DNA of 26,287 bases, from positions 1-26,287 of IMG/VR virus record IMGVR_UViG_3300037839_000350; one strand, written 5' to 3'. Position numbers and translations under genes: made by a program. Source of the DNA: a virus. Below the pieces are notes generated by a model. That model ran no database searches and was not told the DNA's origin. It saw only the letters and a list, made by a program, of their open reading frames with translations. This document shows positions 1-7,089 of this stretch, piece by piece. Within the stretch, counting starts at the first letter, position 1. Each line of letters starts with the position of its first letter.

Positions 1-28
1 CAACTATCAAGGAATCCTTGCAGGTTGG

Positions 29-55
29 CTTTAATAACCGCGAGTCTTATTAAAG
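29..55. repeat. AT-rich perfect inverted repeat downstream of the minus-strand block
   Basis: The arms CTTTAATAA (29-37) and TTATTAAAG (47-55) are perfect 9-base complements around a 9-base spacer. The repeat lies just past the stop codon of the last minus-strand gene in view. It could be a weak transcript end or a protein-binding site. There is no T-tract on the left (transcript 3') side, so it is not a standard intrinsic terminator. A second short palindrome, CAAGGA-A-TCCTTG, sits at 8-20. Confidence 0.45.
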
Positions 56-58
56 ACG

Positions 59-286
59 CTAGATGCTCTTGTCTCTGCCTGTAGCCATCTCCGGCCTACT
101 TATGTTGAAGGTGTAGTTCTCGAGACCCCGAACCTCCCTCATATCGATGCAGCGATGCTCGCCAGTAGAACAGACTTCAACCAGGTAGATCGGGTTATGA
201 GAGATTCCGTAGTCGATGGTGGCGATCCAAAGCGCTTCGCCTAATGGTGTTTGCACCCACCTGGGGCAGGGCAGGTAGGTTGTCAC
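59..286 (-). CDS. small protein of unknown function (75 aa)
   Basis: This is the last minus-strand gene in the window. It starts with GTG at 284-286, which overlaps the TGA of the preceding gene (283-285) in a GTGA arrangement, so translation is probably coupled. I recognise no family. The protein is soluble-looking, with several aromatic residues, three cysteines spread along it and a short motif near the middle with Ile-Asp-Tyr-Gly. Its position at the distal end of the replication operon is typical of small host-directed or accessory early phage genes, but that is inference only. Confidence 0.6.
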   Translation of the reverse strand: MTTYLPCPRWVQTPLGEALWIATIDYGISHNPIYLVEVCSTGEHRCIDMREVRGLENYTFNISRPEMATGRDKSI

Positions 287-489
287 CGGAAGTCCATCTT
301 CATGGCTTCTTCACTCAATTTCAGGCAGAGCTCACCATTCTCGTCAAAGAACCAGTCAATGAATCCCTCGTGGGTTAGGTAAGCGATACTCGGTTCTAGA
401 TCCTCGCAATCTATACCACCCAAACCCTCGTAGTTGTCCGGCTCGGTCACAACTTTATGGTAATCTTTTCTGTAAACTGTCAACCGCAA
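283..489 (-). CDS. small acidic protein of unknown function (up to 68 aa)
   Basis: The ORF is open from TTG at 487-489 and ends in TGA that overlaps the GTG of the next gene. The start is uncertain: no Shine-Dalgarno precedes TTG 489, and an in-frame GTG at 448-450 would give 55 aa. The body is acidic (Glu/Asp-rich, ending in a basic Lys-Met-Asp-Phe-Arg). I recognise no family. Its 5' part overlaps the tiny membrane ORF at 455-532 in another frame. A TTGACA-N15-TACCAT element (457-483, minus strand) lies over the N-terminal region and would favour the shorter start, if it is a promoter. Confidence 0.5.
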   Translation of the reverse strand: MRLTVYRKDYHKVVTEPDNYEGLGGIDCEDLEPSIAYLTHEGFIDWFFDENGELCLKLSEEAMKMDFR

Positions 490-532
490 CAGTTAGGAGC
501 AATATGAGGTACCAGTAAAACCAGTTGTTCAT
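455..532 (-). CDS. tiny hydrophobic protein (25 aa)
   Basis: The ATG at 530-532 overlaps the TGA of the 37-aa gene before it (529-531) in an ATGA arrangement, and the frame closes at TAA 455-457. The 25-residue product begins Met-Asn-Asn-Trp and carries a central Leu/Ile/Val run long enough for one short membrane helix, followed by a basic tail (Gln-Lys-Arg-Leu-Pro). No clear Shine-Dalgarno is present, so expression would depend on coupling. It could be a chance ORF. The exact overlap, matching its neighbours, is the main support. Confidence 0.4.
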   Translation of the reverse strand: MNNWFYWYLILLLTVAVDSLQKRLP

Positions 533-642
533 TTATTTTTAAAAGGTGCGGTTTTCCACTTCCCGAATTTGTTTTCGCAATACGGCACCGAAGGCTTTTT
601 AACCTTCCTGAATTTCGATAGGAGTCGTTTGAGCCACTTCAT
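529..642 (-). CDS. small highly basic protein (37 aa)
   Basis: The ATG at 640-642 overlaps the TGA of the primase-helicase gene (639-641), and GGAAG lies about 8 bases upstream. The 37-residue product is strongly basic, with more than ten Lys/Arg, an amphipathic N-terminal stretch (Met-Lys-Trp-Leu-Lys-Arg-Leu-Leu) and one cysteine. It fills what would otherwise be a gap downstream of the primase gene. The charge pattern fits a nucleic-acid- or membrane-interacting peptide. I recognise no family. Confidence 0.5.
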   Translation of the reverse strand: MKWLKRLLSKFRKVKKPSVPYCENKFGKWKTAPFKNK

Positions 643-2771
643 AGAGCTATCTTCCATAGGGTTGATCCATCTAGGGACTTGCGTTCTACCCCCTCATTCG
701 TCGCACAGAGGCTCGCCAGCATACGTCCAAGGGCCCTGGAGCTAGGGACGAACATCCTGACCGAGTTAGTCAGCTCAGCGTCGTTCTGGAGGGCAAGGAG
801 TAGACTTGTGGCAGTACCCTTCCAAGCGACTTCCGTTGGGTGATCGGCCTTATAGTTCTTTAGGAACAGACCCAAGAACTCGCTGAAGCCGTGGACGGAT
901 GAGGCCGCACGGGACTCAGAGAGAAGCATCGGATGGTGGTAGGACTTAACTCCGTACCGCTTTGACCCGAGGACTTCTTCGGGTAACTCCCAGTCACGTA
1001 GCCATGCTGCAAAGTGTGGGAGTTCTGCATCGAGAGTGTTCTCCAGCTCCACGTAACCGATATTGTCGAACGACGAGTTGCCCTGGAATTTGAAGAGGCT
1101 GATCTTATCCAAAATACTTCCGTCGGTGTGGGGGACAGCCTGGATGGATTCGGGATCGTCATTAAGCGTGTCGATGATTCGTCCGTTCCAGTTTACCGTT
1201 TCCGCATCGTGATACTTTCGGTGGTAGGTGTGCTTCGTATTTGCCACACCCTTTTTAATCATCCCACTAAACCGCTTGTGAGCCTCAGCGGAATCGGCGC
1301 TAGAAGAATCATCGACGTTCCAAAGACCCACCTCGAACAACTCAGCATTGAACGATGATCCCTGGACAAGGTAATCACTCGCATCGCAGCCACCTCCCAT
1401 AAGTTTCGAGACGATCTCTGTACCGAAAAAAGTCTTACCCTGTCCGACAGGGCCAGCAATAAATACGGCTTGGCCGGGGAGTAGCTTACCCTCGAGGGCG
1501 GAGACGTAGAATCTTTTGAGCCAACCCATGAGAAAAGGAAGGGACTCATGCGGATCAATCGCCGTGTCCAAGAAGTTCGCGATCCACGGAAAATTTTCAC
1601 CCCAGGGGGCTGAAAGTTCGGTGGGCGCCAAGACCCTAGTCTTCGCTATGTTGAGAACACGCTTACCATTTCGAACGAGTACGTCCCGAGGATCGTAGAG
1701 GCAGGGTACGGCACCTTGGACACGACGGGTTTCACGGATACGTCTCATCGCTTCGTCGACTTCGGATAACGCACCACGCTCGTCGGGGGCAGAGGATAAA
1801 GCATAGGTTCCCGTGATATCGTGCCGTGTGTTGGCACCTTCCACGCCAGTCCAGAAGTTAGACAAGTCACGCTTCCAGTAATATTTGCCATCAAACCAAT
1901 ACGATTGGAGAGGTCCACCGAAACGATCTTCTTGGAATTCTCTGACCCAAGCCGCGCCAAAGAGATCCGACCAAGATAGAAATGCTTTTGTTGACCTTGT
2001 GGAATAGCTGACCATTCCAGTTTTGGTGACTTGAGCCCCGATCCGATCCACACCATCTTCCATCCAGAACAATGGGCCACGCATTCCTTCTTCAAACGCA
2101 CCCAACCAACGCCCAGGGAAGGCTTGTTGGATCTTCTCGTAGACTTTATCGAGGGGGATTGCGACGTCACCCTCACCGCGATACTTCTTCGATTTTTCTA
2201 CAGCGTCGGCAAGGATGCTGTGAATCGCCTCGGAACGAATCGGTTGGTCGGCAAACTTAATCGCACCAGGCATCCAAGCGTAGTACTGGTCGGGTTTAAA
2301 GATGGCCTCGTCCAACCTTGGGAAGAGTGATTTTGCCTTAGTTTCTTTGACGAGTAGGCCGAGGAATTCTTTGAGGACTCCGGGTAGGACGTAGATTGGT
2401 TCCTCAAACATCCACACCACCCGAGCACCGTTGCTGAAGGTTTTATGGGCGTACATGGGTTTGAATCCGGGCTTCGACCCGCGTGCTAATCCTTCGAGCA
2501 ATACCTCATCCGTGATTGAATCCGTATCGTAGTCGGCAACTAATCCGTGCATGCGGCACGGCTCGTTATTTTTGTTTATGCGAACGTGAGGGTTTACACC
2601 CTCGAAAGCGGATACGAATGTTCCCTCGGTAGTATCACTAGCAGACCACTCGCGGAAAGCTTCCTTGTTGATGAATGAGGGCATAGACGCAGTAACTGTC
2701 CCGTCCCAGGGGAGGGTAGGGGAGGCAGTTCGTGAACGTAGGTTTGGTATTTTGAATAGGGTGGAGTTCAT
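639..2771 (-). CDS. primase-helicase, AEP-like primase with SF3/D5-like helicase (710 aa)
   Basis: This protein probably primes and unwinds phage DNA at the fork, alongside the polymerase encoded just upstream. The N-terminal part has an acidic Asp80-Tyr-Asp82-Thr-Asp cluster after a His-Gly-Leu-Val strand, as in archaeo-eukaryotic primases. The C-terminal part has a P-loop GPVGQGKT (about 440-447), a Walker B-like LWNVDD (483-488) and a sensor-like strand ending in Asn at about 537, the order seen in SF3/D5 helicases. The length fits phage primase-polymerase/helicase fusions. The stop overlaps the ATG of a 37-aa gene. The helicase half is firm; the primase half rests on one motif and on family architecture. 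Confidence 0.8.
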   Translation of the reverse strand: MNSTLFKIPNLRSRTASPTLPWDGTVTASMPSFINKEAFREWSASDTTEGTFVSAFEGVNPHVRINKNNEPCRMHGLVADYDTDSITDEVLLEGLARGSKPGFKPMYAHKTFSNGARVVWMFEEPIYVLPGVLKEFLGLLVKETKAKSLFPRLDEAIFKPDQYYAWMPGAIKFADQPIRSEAIHSILADAVEKSKKYRGEGDVAIPLDKVYEKIQQAFPGRWLGAFEEGMRGPLFWMEDGVDRIGAQVTKTGMVSYSTRSTKAFLSWSDLFGAAWVREFQEDRFGGPLQSYWFDGKYYWKRDLSNFWTGVEGANTRHDITGTYALSSAPDERGALSEVDEAMRRIRETRRVQGAVPCLYDPRDVLVRNGKRVLNIAKTRVLAPTELSAPWGENFPWIANFLDTAIDPHESLPFLMGWLKRFYVSALEGKLLPGQAVFIAGPVGQGKTFFGTEIVSKLMGGGCDASDYLVQGSSFNAELFEVGLWNVDDSSSADSAEAHKRFSGMIKKGVANTKHTYHRKYHDAETVNWNGRIIDTLNDDPESIQAVPHTDGSILDKISLFKFQGNSSFDNIGYVELENTLDAELPHFAAWLRDWELPEEVLGSKRYGVKSYHHPMLLSESRAASSVHGFSEFLGLFLKNYKADHPTEVAWKGTATSLLLALQNDAELTNSVRMFVPSSRALGRMLASLCATNEGVERKSLDGSTLWKIAL

Positions 2772-4534
2772 TTTTTATAACACTCGGCGTCATGTGATTC
2801 TGCGGCGATTGGGCACCCGGACAGCCAGTCGGGTGTTATCGCCATAAGTTTGTCGACGTCTTCGCACTTAACGTCCTTTTCAACTTCCAAGATCACTTCG
2901 TCGTGGATATGTGCGACCACTGGGAATCCGGCCTTTTCTAGCCGTAGGATCGCTTCACCGAAAACGTCTCGAGCAGTCGCCTGGACGAGGTTCTCAGTTA
3001 GCTTTCCACCCCAAAAAGGGAACTTAGGCCCACCCAATGTGACGCTTGCACGCCAATCAGGCCTTCCGTTTAGTCCCTTCTGACTCGTGATACCGAAATA
3101 TTTCTGTTGCCGTCCCGACGGCATTTCGACCATGTAATCCTCACGCACACTCGCCTTAAAGCCACGTTCCAGTTGGTTCCAGAGAGCCACGACCTTTACG
3201 TTCTTCCTGCGGTACGTATCTACGATTTCTTTTGAAGCACCCTCACTCAAATCAAGCCCAGCCATTAGTTTGGAGACCAAGACGAACTTTTTAGATCCGC
3301 AGCCGTAGCCAAGCCCCAATACCTGGGCCTTAGAGAGAGCGTAGATAGCCGGGCTAGTCTTCTTGAGAGTTCCTTTATCGCCCTTCCACATACCAGTAGA
3401 CACCGCGAAGGCTTCATAGATCCCGTACCCGTTACGAACTTGATCCAGTAACGTCTGATCACCACAGAGATGAGCCAGTACGCGAGGTTCGATCTGGGCT
3501 AGATCGGAGATGATAAACTTCTTCCCGAACCTCGGGATAATGCAGGAGCGTAAATCGACATCGAACATTCCGCTCTTCGGCAAGTTCTGGATATTGAATT
3601 TCGAATCTCCAGACCAACGACCTGTTTGCGCTCCAAAATATTTCAGACCATAGGGGACGGTTCCGTCTGGCCGCCGGCGCTTCCAGAGAATTTCAAGTTT
3701 CGCAAAGAGCATGTTGGCTTTTCGCCAGTCGCGCATCGCCAGAACCCAGGGGTACTTCTCGCCATGCTCCTCTTCCCACCTTTGGCAAGCGGGGTCATCT
3801 TCCGAAGTTGATGCTGGTACGGGTATGCCAGCCTCGCGGCAGGCCTTTGCCAAGCCACCCATCTTCAATATCTGTCCGGTGTGATCGTCATCGTCTTTCC
3901 ACGGGAGCTTTTCAGCCGCTTTGATCCGTATCCAGTCGAGGCGATTTAACCCAGCGTCGATATTGAGCGAGTTGACATTAAAACCACGCCACCCCATCTC
4001 GATCGTGTGACGTGAAAGAGCCTGCTCCATCTCCGGCATGCGGTCGGCGTAGGTCGTGTAGAGCTCGAGACAGGATATGGAATCGGCCAGAGCGTACTGC
4101 TTTATCTCGTCTTCTTTACCTAGGGCCACCGCTTCAGCCCAAGTCTTGCCTTTCATGAAAGCCCGAGGGTCTTTGTCTACAACCTTGCCCAGCAACTCCT
4201 TGGACGCACCCCCGAGATTACGGGGAGCCCCCATAAAAGCAGCAAGGTTTGCTGTACAGAAGTACTCGATAGGAAGGGCCTTGGTAATGCCACGTTCCCG
4301 TAGCAATTCCATAACAGCCCCGTCAAAGCTATAGTTATGTGCTACCCAGCGATGCCCGTGGATTTTGTCCCACGGAGCATCTTTAGGTGCTCCTACAAAA
4401 CTAACCCCCGGACCGACGACCGAGACCATATAGATGTCGGTCTCTGGACTACGCAGGTAGTGCCACTGACCGAGTGTCGTTATGCTGTTCGTCGTCGAGT
4501 AGGTTGTCTCAAAATCGATTGCGTACGTAAGCAC
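2768..4534 (-). CDS. family A DNA polymerase with 3'-5' exonuclease (588 aa)
   Basis: This is the replicative DNA polymerase. Proofreading motifs are intact: Exo I Asp7-x-Glu9, Exo II Asn67..Asp71 and Exo III Tyr147-x3-Asp151. Polymerase motif A is DLAQIEPR (Asp344, Glu349, Arg351), motif B is KAQVLGLGYG (Lys402-Gly411), and motif C is HIHDE (His544, Asp545, Glu546). A QNLPK motif lies at 316-320. The length is typical of phage polymerases lacking the 5'-3' exonuclease. At the position of E. coli Phe762 it has Leu406, and at Arg754 it has Tyr398. The start is GTG at 4532-4534, shortly after the stop of the upstream gene. It ends overlapping the primase-helicase start (2768-2771). Confidence 0.95.
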   Translation of the reverse strand: MLTYAIDFETTYSTTNSITTLGQWHYLRSPETDIYMVSVVGPGVSFVGAPKDAPWDKIHGHRWVAHNYSFDGAVMELLRERGITKALPIEYFCTANLAAFMGAPRNLGGASKELLGKVVDKDPRAFMKGKTWAEAVALGKEDEIKQYALADSISCLELYTTYADRMPEMEQALSRHTIEMGWRGFNVNSLNIDAGLNRLDWIRIKAAEKLPWKDDDDHTGQILKMGGLAKACREAGIPVPASTSEDDPACQRWEEEHGEKYPWVLAMRDWRKANMLFAKLEILWKRRRPDGTVPYGLKYFGAQTGRWSGDSKFNIQNLPKSGMFDVDLRSCIIPRFGKKFIISDLAQIEPRVLAHLCGDQTLLDQVRNGYGIYEAFAVSTGMWKGDKGTLKKTSPAIYALSKAQVLGLGYGCGSKKFVLVSKLMAGLDLSEGASKEIVDTYRRKNVKVVALWNQLERGFKASVREDYMVEMPSGRQQKYFGITSQKGLNGRPDWRASVTLGGPKFPFWGGKLTENLVQATARDVFGEAILRLEKAGFPVVAHIHDEVILEVEKDVKCEDVDKLMAITPDWLSGCPIAAESHDAECYKK

Positions 4535-4539
4535 GTACG

Positions 4540-4767
4540 TTACGGAATGATGATCAGGGGTTCGTCAGTTGAAGTTGACTCAGTTGACGTTCCTTCGCTT
4601 GATTCCATTTGCTCAAACCGATTAAGGTATTCTTCGACCATTGGTTTAAGCCGCGAAGTGACAAGATTCTCTAAATCTGTCGCCCCCTCTTTATCCAACC
4701 GAACCTCCATGGTTATTTCTTTTTTCTCAGTATCTTCAGTCACACTAATACGAATTGATGCGCTCAT
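4540..4767 (-). CDS. small acidic protein of unknown function (75 aa)
   Basis: A strong AAAGGAGG lies 9 bases before the ATG, so this start is secure. The product is acidic. The N-terminal half looks like two beta strands (Ser-Ile-Arg-Ile-Ser-Val and Glu-Ile-Thr-Met-Glu-Val), the middle is helical, and the C-terminal tail is rich in Ser/Thr/Glu and likely disordered. The gene ends a few bases before the polymerase start, so it may be a polymerase-linked accessory protein, but only position suggests this. Confidence 0.65.
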   Translation of the reverse strand: MSASIRISVTEDTEKKEITMEVRLDKEGATDLENLVTSRLKPMVEEYLNRFEQMESSEGTSTESTSTDEPLIIIP

Positions 4768-4807
4768 TTTTATTTTCCTCCTTTAGTAAATTTGCGAGTT
4801 CGAATTA

Positions 4808-4963
4808 TCACTCGATGCTCGCGCCGAAAGTCTTATGTACGCTCCCCACAACCTGTACGGGCTCCCGTATCGGGGCTATCCAGCCAAGGACAATCGCCCG
4901 CAGCTCCATAACCTCGACCTCGAGGCAGGAGACCCGTTTCGCTAGTTCCGAAAAATCGCTCAC
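4808..4963 (-). CDS. small helical protein (51 aa, GTG start)
   Basis: The GTG at 4961-4963 overlaps the TGA of the preceding membrane-protein gene (GTGA), with GGAGGG about 4 bases upstream. The N-terminal half has a heptad-like pattern (Phe, Leu, Val, Leu, Val, Leu, Ile at spaced positions, with Glu and Lys between), suggesting a short coiled coil. The second half is less regular and ends Gly-Ala-Ser-Ile-Glu. I recognise no family. Coupling and the strong ribosome site make it likely real despite its size. Confidence 0.6.
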   Translation of the reverse strand: MSDFSELAKRVSCLEVEVMELRAIVLGWIAPIREPVQVVGSVHKTFGASIE

Positions 4964-5091
4964 CAGTCCCTCCAACTATTCTTTCGTCGTTCATCTATCC
5001 ACCAAGCGACGTAACAGATGAGAAACACAAGAAAGGCTAGGCCGAGCAAGGCTCCGATTGATTGAACCAGAAAGAGGATGCCGGGAGTCAT
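4960..5091 (-). CDS. small single-span membrane protein (43 aa)
   Basis: The ATG at 5089-5091 overlaps the TGA of the upstream gene (5088-5090), and GGAGGA lies about 7 bases before it. After Met-Thr-Pro-Gly the protein is one continuous hydrophobic stretch of about 28 residues (rich in Leu, Phe, Val, Ala), then a charged C-terminal tail (Asp-Glu-Arg-Arg-Lys). This is the layout of a one-helix inner-membrane protein with a cytoplasmic basic tail. No family is recognised. It sits next to a second membrane-protein gene. Confidence 0.6.
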   Translation of the reverse strand: MTPGILFLVQSIGALLGLAFLVFLICYVAWWIDERRKNSWRDW

Positions 5092-5306
5092 TTACGGCTC
5101 CTCCGAGAAAACTTGTATGGGTTTGCTTTAGCCCTCGTCCCGATATTGCTAGGGAACGTGTAGTTCACGTAAGTCGGTGGCGTAGGCCGCGTATTACAGG
5201 TTCCAGATGTGTAATACGTCGTCTTTCTTGCCCAGTGGATATATCCGCAATAAGTTCCCGCACCGGCGATAAAGCCGATTATAAATGTGAATACTTCAAT
5301 GGTCAT
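5088..5306 (-). CDS. small membrane protein (72 aa)
   Basis: An AAGGAGG lies about 9 bases before the ATG, and the start overlaps the stop of the 67-aa gene upstream (5303-5306). Residues about 4-25 form a membrane helix (Val-Phe-Thr-Phe-Ile-Ile-Gly-Phe-Ile-Ala-Gly). The rest is polar with many Thr, Tyr and Pro, and ends very basic (Ser-Arg-Arg-Ser-Arg-Lys). It pairs with the single-span gene that follows. I recognise no family. A role at the host membrane during early infection is possible but unsupported. Confidence 0.6.
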   Translation of the reverse strand: MTIEVFTFIIGFIAGAGTYCGYIHWARKTTYYTSGTCNTRPTPPTYVNYTFPSNIGTRAKANPYKFSRRSRK

Positions 5307-5506
5307 TTTCGTGTTTCCTCCTTTTGTATCTTCGAGTGCAACTCAAGTTCCTTGACGATGTGGGCTGCGTATTCGAGCCTCGTTAAGATGTCGTCCACTT
5401 CCTTTCGCCCCGCAGCACTTACTCCTTTTGAGTACTGCCTCAAGTCCTTGCAGGCCGACTGCATGGTGTTCAGGCATATCCCCAGGCGCTTCGAGGAAAC
5501 TCTCAT
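5303..5506 (-). CDS. small helical protein of unknown function (67 aa)
   Basis: The ATG overlaps the TGA of the upstream gene (ATGA at 5503-5506), with a purine-rich GGAAAAGAA just before. The sequence is mostly helical, with two cysteines in the N-terminal third and a long charged C-terminal helix (Arg-Leu-Glu-Tyr-Ala-Ala-His-Ile-Val-Lys-Glu-Leu-Glu-Leu). No catalytic motif is visible and I do not recognise the family. Confidence 0.55.
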   Translation of the reverse strand: MRVSSKRLGICLNTMQSACKDLRQYSKGVSAAGRKEVDDILTRLEYAAHIVKELELHSKIQKEETRK

Positions 5507-5685
5507 TTCTTTTCCATTTCCTCAATAACATCGATCACTTTCCCGAGCCATCGGCTGTCCTGAGCGAAGATCATGTGGCGCACCCGTTCTGACTTCGGGT
5601 CACAACTGAAAGCGACATTACTGAACCACATAGACCCGACTCGAACGAAGAGGCTAAGCAGGAGGCCGTCGATCCAATCCCTCAT
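5503..5685 (-). CDS. small protein of unknown function (60 aa)
   Basis: The start overlaps the previous stop (ATGA at 5682-5685), with GGGGG about 9 bases upstream. The N-terminal half is hydrophobic (Leu-Leu-Leu-Ser-Leu-Phe-Val and a second stretch after Gly-Ser-Met-Trp-Phe) and might associate with the membrane. The C-terminal half is a charged helix ending Glu-Glu-Met-Glu-Lys-Lys. I recognise no family. Confidence 0.55.
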   Translation of the reverse strand: MRDWIDGLLLSLFVRVGSMWFSNVAFSCDPKSERVRHMIFAQDSRWLGKVIDVIEEMEKK

Positions 5686-5948
5686 CGTAAGATACCCCCA
5701 CGCTTCTTAATGCAGTCTTCAACTGCTTTACGGACGGCATACCCAAATAGTTCGTCTCTATCGGTCTTGACGAGTTGCAGACCCATATCCGCCAGTTTGT
5801 CAAAAGTTTGTTGATCCGTTTCCAGATCGAGCTCACACATGTCCACGTCTCTAATTTGCTTAATGGTAAGCGTACCGAGGTGCACATCGCCCTTCTCGAT
5901 TTGTTTACCGAATTTGCGCGTAGTTTTCATTACTGCCTTTTTCTTCAT
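5682..5948 (-). CDS. small protein of unknown function (88 aa)
   Basis: The start ATG at 5946-5948 is preceded by AAAGGGG and overlaps the stop of the 124-aa gene. A second in-frame ATG, six codons further in, has AAGG at good spacing and would give 82 aa. The N-terminus is very basic, the middle acidic (Asp-Val-Asp-Met-Cys-Glu-Leu-Asp), and the C-terminus helical and basic. I recognise no family. The mixed fold and conserved-looking core suggest a soluble DNA-metabolism accessory protein, which is only an inference from the neighbours. Confidence 0.6.
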   Translation of the reverse strand: MKKKAVMKTTRKFGKQIEKGDVHLGTLTIKQIRDVDMCELDLETDQQTFDKLADMGLQLVKTDRDELFGYAVRKAVEDCIKKRGGILR

Positions 5949-6319
5949 GCTAATTTCCCCTTTTCTGCTTTAAACAACAGGAACGCCGCTCTAACGAGTG
6001 CTCGTTCTAGGTGTGCTATTGCGTTTTCCCCCAGAGCGTCTGGACTTGGTCGGTTCCCATCGAACTGCATCATTGCCGTCGCTAGGTGATTGATGCACCT
6101 GTCGGCGTTATAACGCATTGAATCGGTATGAAACCATTGTCCAAAAACTGATTTGTCCGAGCCACGAGTCATAATCCTTTCGATCGTGGACGCTGCTTTC
6201 ATCGCAACGTCCACAATCGCCGGACCAAGAAGTTCCCGATCTGTTTCAAAGACCTGGAGGCTGTCGTCGGTCGTCGCAAGGTCTCCTTGCGCACCATGGA
6301 TGGGTACTTCTTGACTCAT
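5945..6319 (-). CDS. all-helical protein, weakly like phage DUF5664 proteins (124 aa)
   Basis: The first 35 residues are acidic and probably flexible. The rest is helical, with a paired arrangement: an Arg-Tyr-Asn-Ala-Asp-Arg-Cys-Ile-Asn-His-Leu helix, a Gly-Asn loop, and a second helix Ile-Ala-His-Leu-Glu-Arg-Ala-Leu-Val-Arg-Ala-Ala. A 'HL..A...G....... HL..AL..A.FLL' pattern resembles phage dATP/dGTP diphosphohydrolase-like DUF5664 proteins, but this protein is short and I cannot verify it. A different helical family is just as possible. It lies between the possible ssDNA-binding gene and the small-gene run. Confidence 0.6.
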   Translation of the reverse strand: MSQEVPIHGAQGDLATTDDSLQVFETDRELLGPAIVDVAMKAASTIERIMTRGSDKSVFGQWFHTDSMRYNADRCINHLATAMMQFDGNRPSPDALGENAIAHLERALVRAAFLLFKAEKGKLA

Positions 6320-6326
6320 ACTTGAC

Positions 6327-7070
6327 TTACTTTACGAGACCGCGAACGAACTCGATGAAAACGGCATCATGCTTCTTGCCCATCTTCACGGTTGGCACAT
6401 ACCAACTCCCGGCGGAATTGGTCTTAATTTCCGACGTCAGTCCGTAGGTCGCTGTATCAATCCCAGCCTTCAGCGCCATTTGGCTATCGGTGAACAGCTT
6501 CTTAGCTGTCTGGCGGTAGGCCGACTTGGTGAGAAGCCACTGAGCCAGTCCATACGAAGACCCCGCTTGTTCAAATGGGAACAAGGGATGATCCTTCGCC
6601 GGACTTTTCACGAGAACGATACAGGTGAGGGCTTCCGAGTACTTGTCGGAGCCTTCCTCTGCCGTCGGATCGTAGGCCAGCACGCCACCGGCCGCACGTA
6701 CGTCCCGAAGACTTGAGAAGGACTTAGGCATTTCGCCTGAGCCGTAGACGAGGTCTTGGAGGTAGAACTTGTTCATGCGAAGAATCGTGATTTCGCAGGG
6801 AACTTTCCCGTCACCGATGATGACTTCACGATTGTAAACGAACGACCCAGCGGGGAATACGTTCGAGAGTTCGCCAGTCTTCGCCACGAGGTTCATCCGT
6901 GGGATTGCCAGATCCCGTGCGCTGAACTCGCCATTCACCTGTCCATCCACACCTTGGACTTGAAAGGCGAGAGTGTCATTCGGTGTTTCAGCAACTGCTA
7001 AGGCAGAGCTCGATTTGGTTTCCGTTGTTGGTGCTGGGGCCGCGGGGGCCTTCGCAAATGATGTTTTCAT
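6327..7070 (-). CDS. putative ssDNA-binding or annealing protein (247 aa)
   Basis: The first 25-30 residues are a flexible Ala/Pro/Thr/Lys-rich tail, followed by a compact beta-rich domain that opens with Ala-Ile-Pro-Arg-Met-Asn-Leu-Val. An 'IPRxNLVxKxGEL' segment of this sort, followed by a strand set and a C-terminal 'GSWYVPTVK' region, occurs in phage proteins placed beside RecB-like nucleases and helicases and often annotated as single-stranded-DNA-associated. I have no motif that proves DNA binding. Placement directly after the DUF2800 nuclease and SNF2 helicase supports a recombination or replication role. An AAGGA lies 12 bases before the ATG in an A-rich leader. Confidence 0.55.
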   Translation of the reverse strand: MKTSFAKAPAAPAPTTETKSSSALAVAETPNDTLAFQVQGVDGQVNGEFSARDLAIPRMNLVAKTGELSNVFPAGSFVYNREVIIGDGKVPCEITILRMNKFYLQDLVYGSGEMPKSFSSLRDVRAAGGVLAYDPTAEEGSDKYSEALTCIVLVKSPAKDHPLFPFEQAGSSYGLAQWLLTKSAYRQTAKKLFTDSQMALKAGIDTATYGLTSEIKTNSAGSWYVPTVKMGKKHDAVFIEFVRGLVK

Positions 7071-7089
7071 ATTTTCTATATTCCTTATT

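Noticed and set aside
5503-5531. Second overlapping minus-strand frame (5343-5531, 62 codons) near the 67-aa gene
   Set aside because: It lacks the 4-base coupling and ribosome site that the chosen frame has, and overlaps it almost fully.
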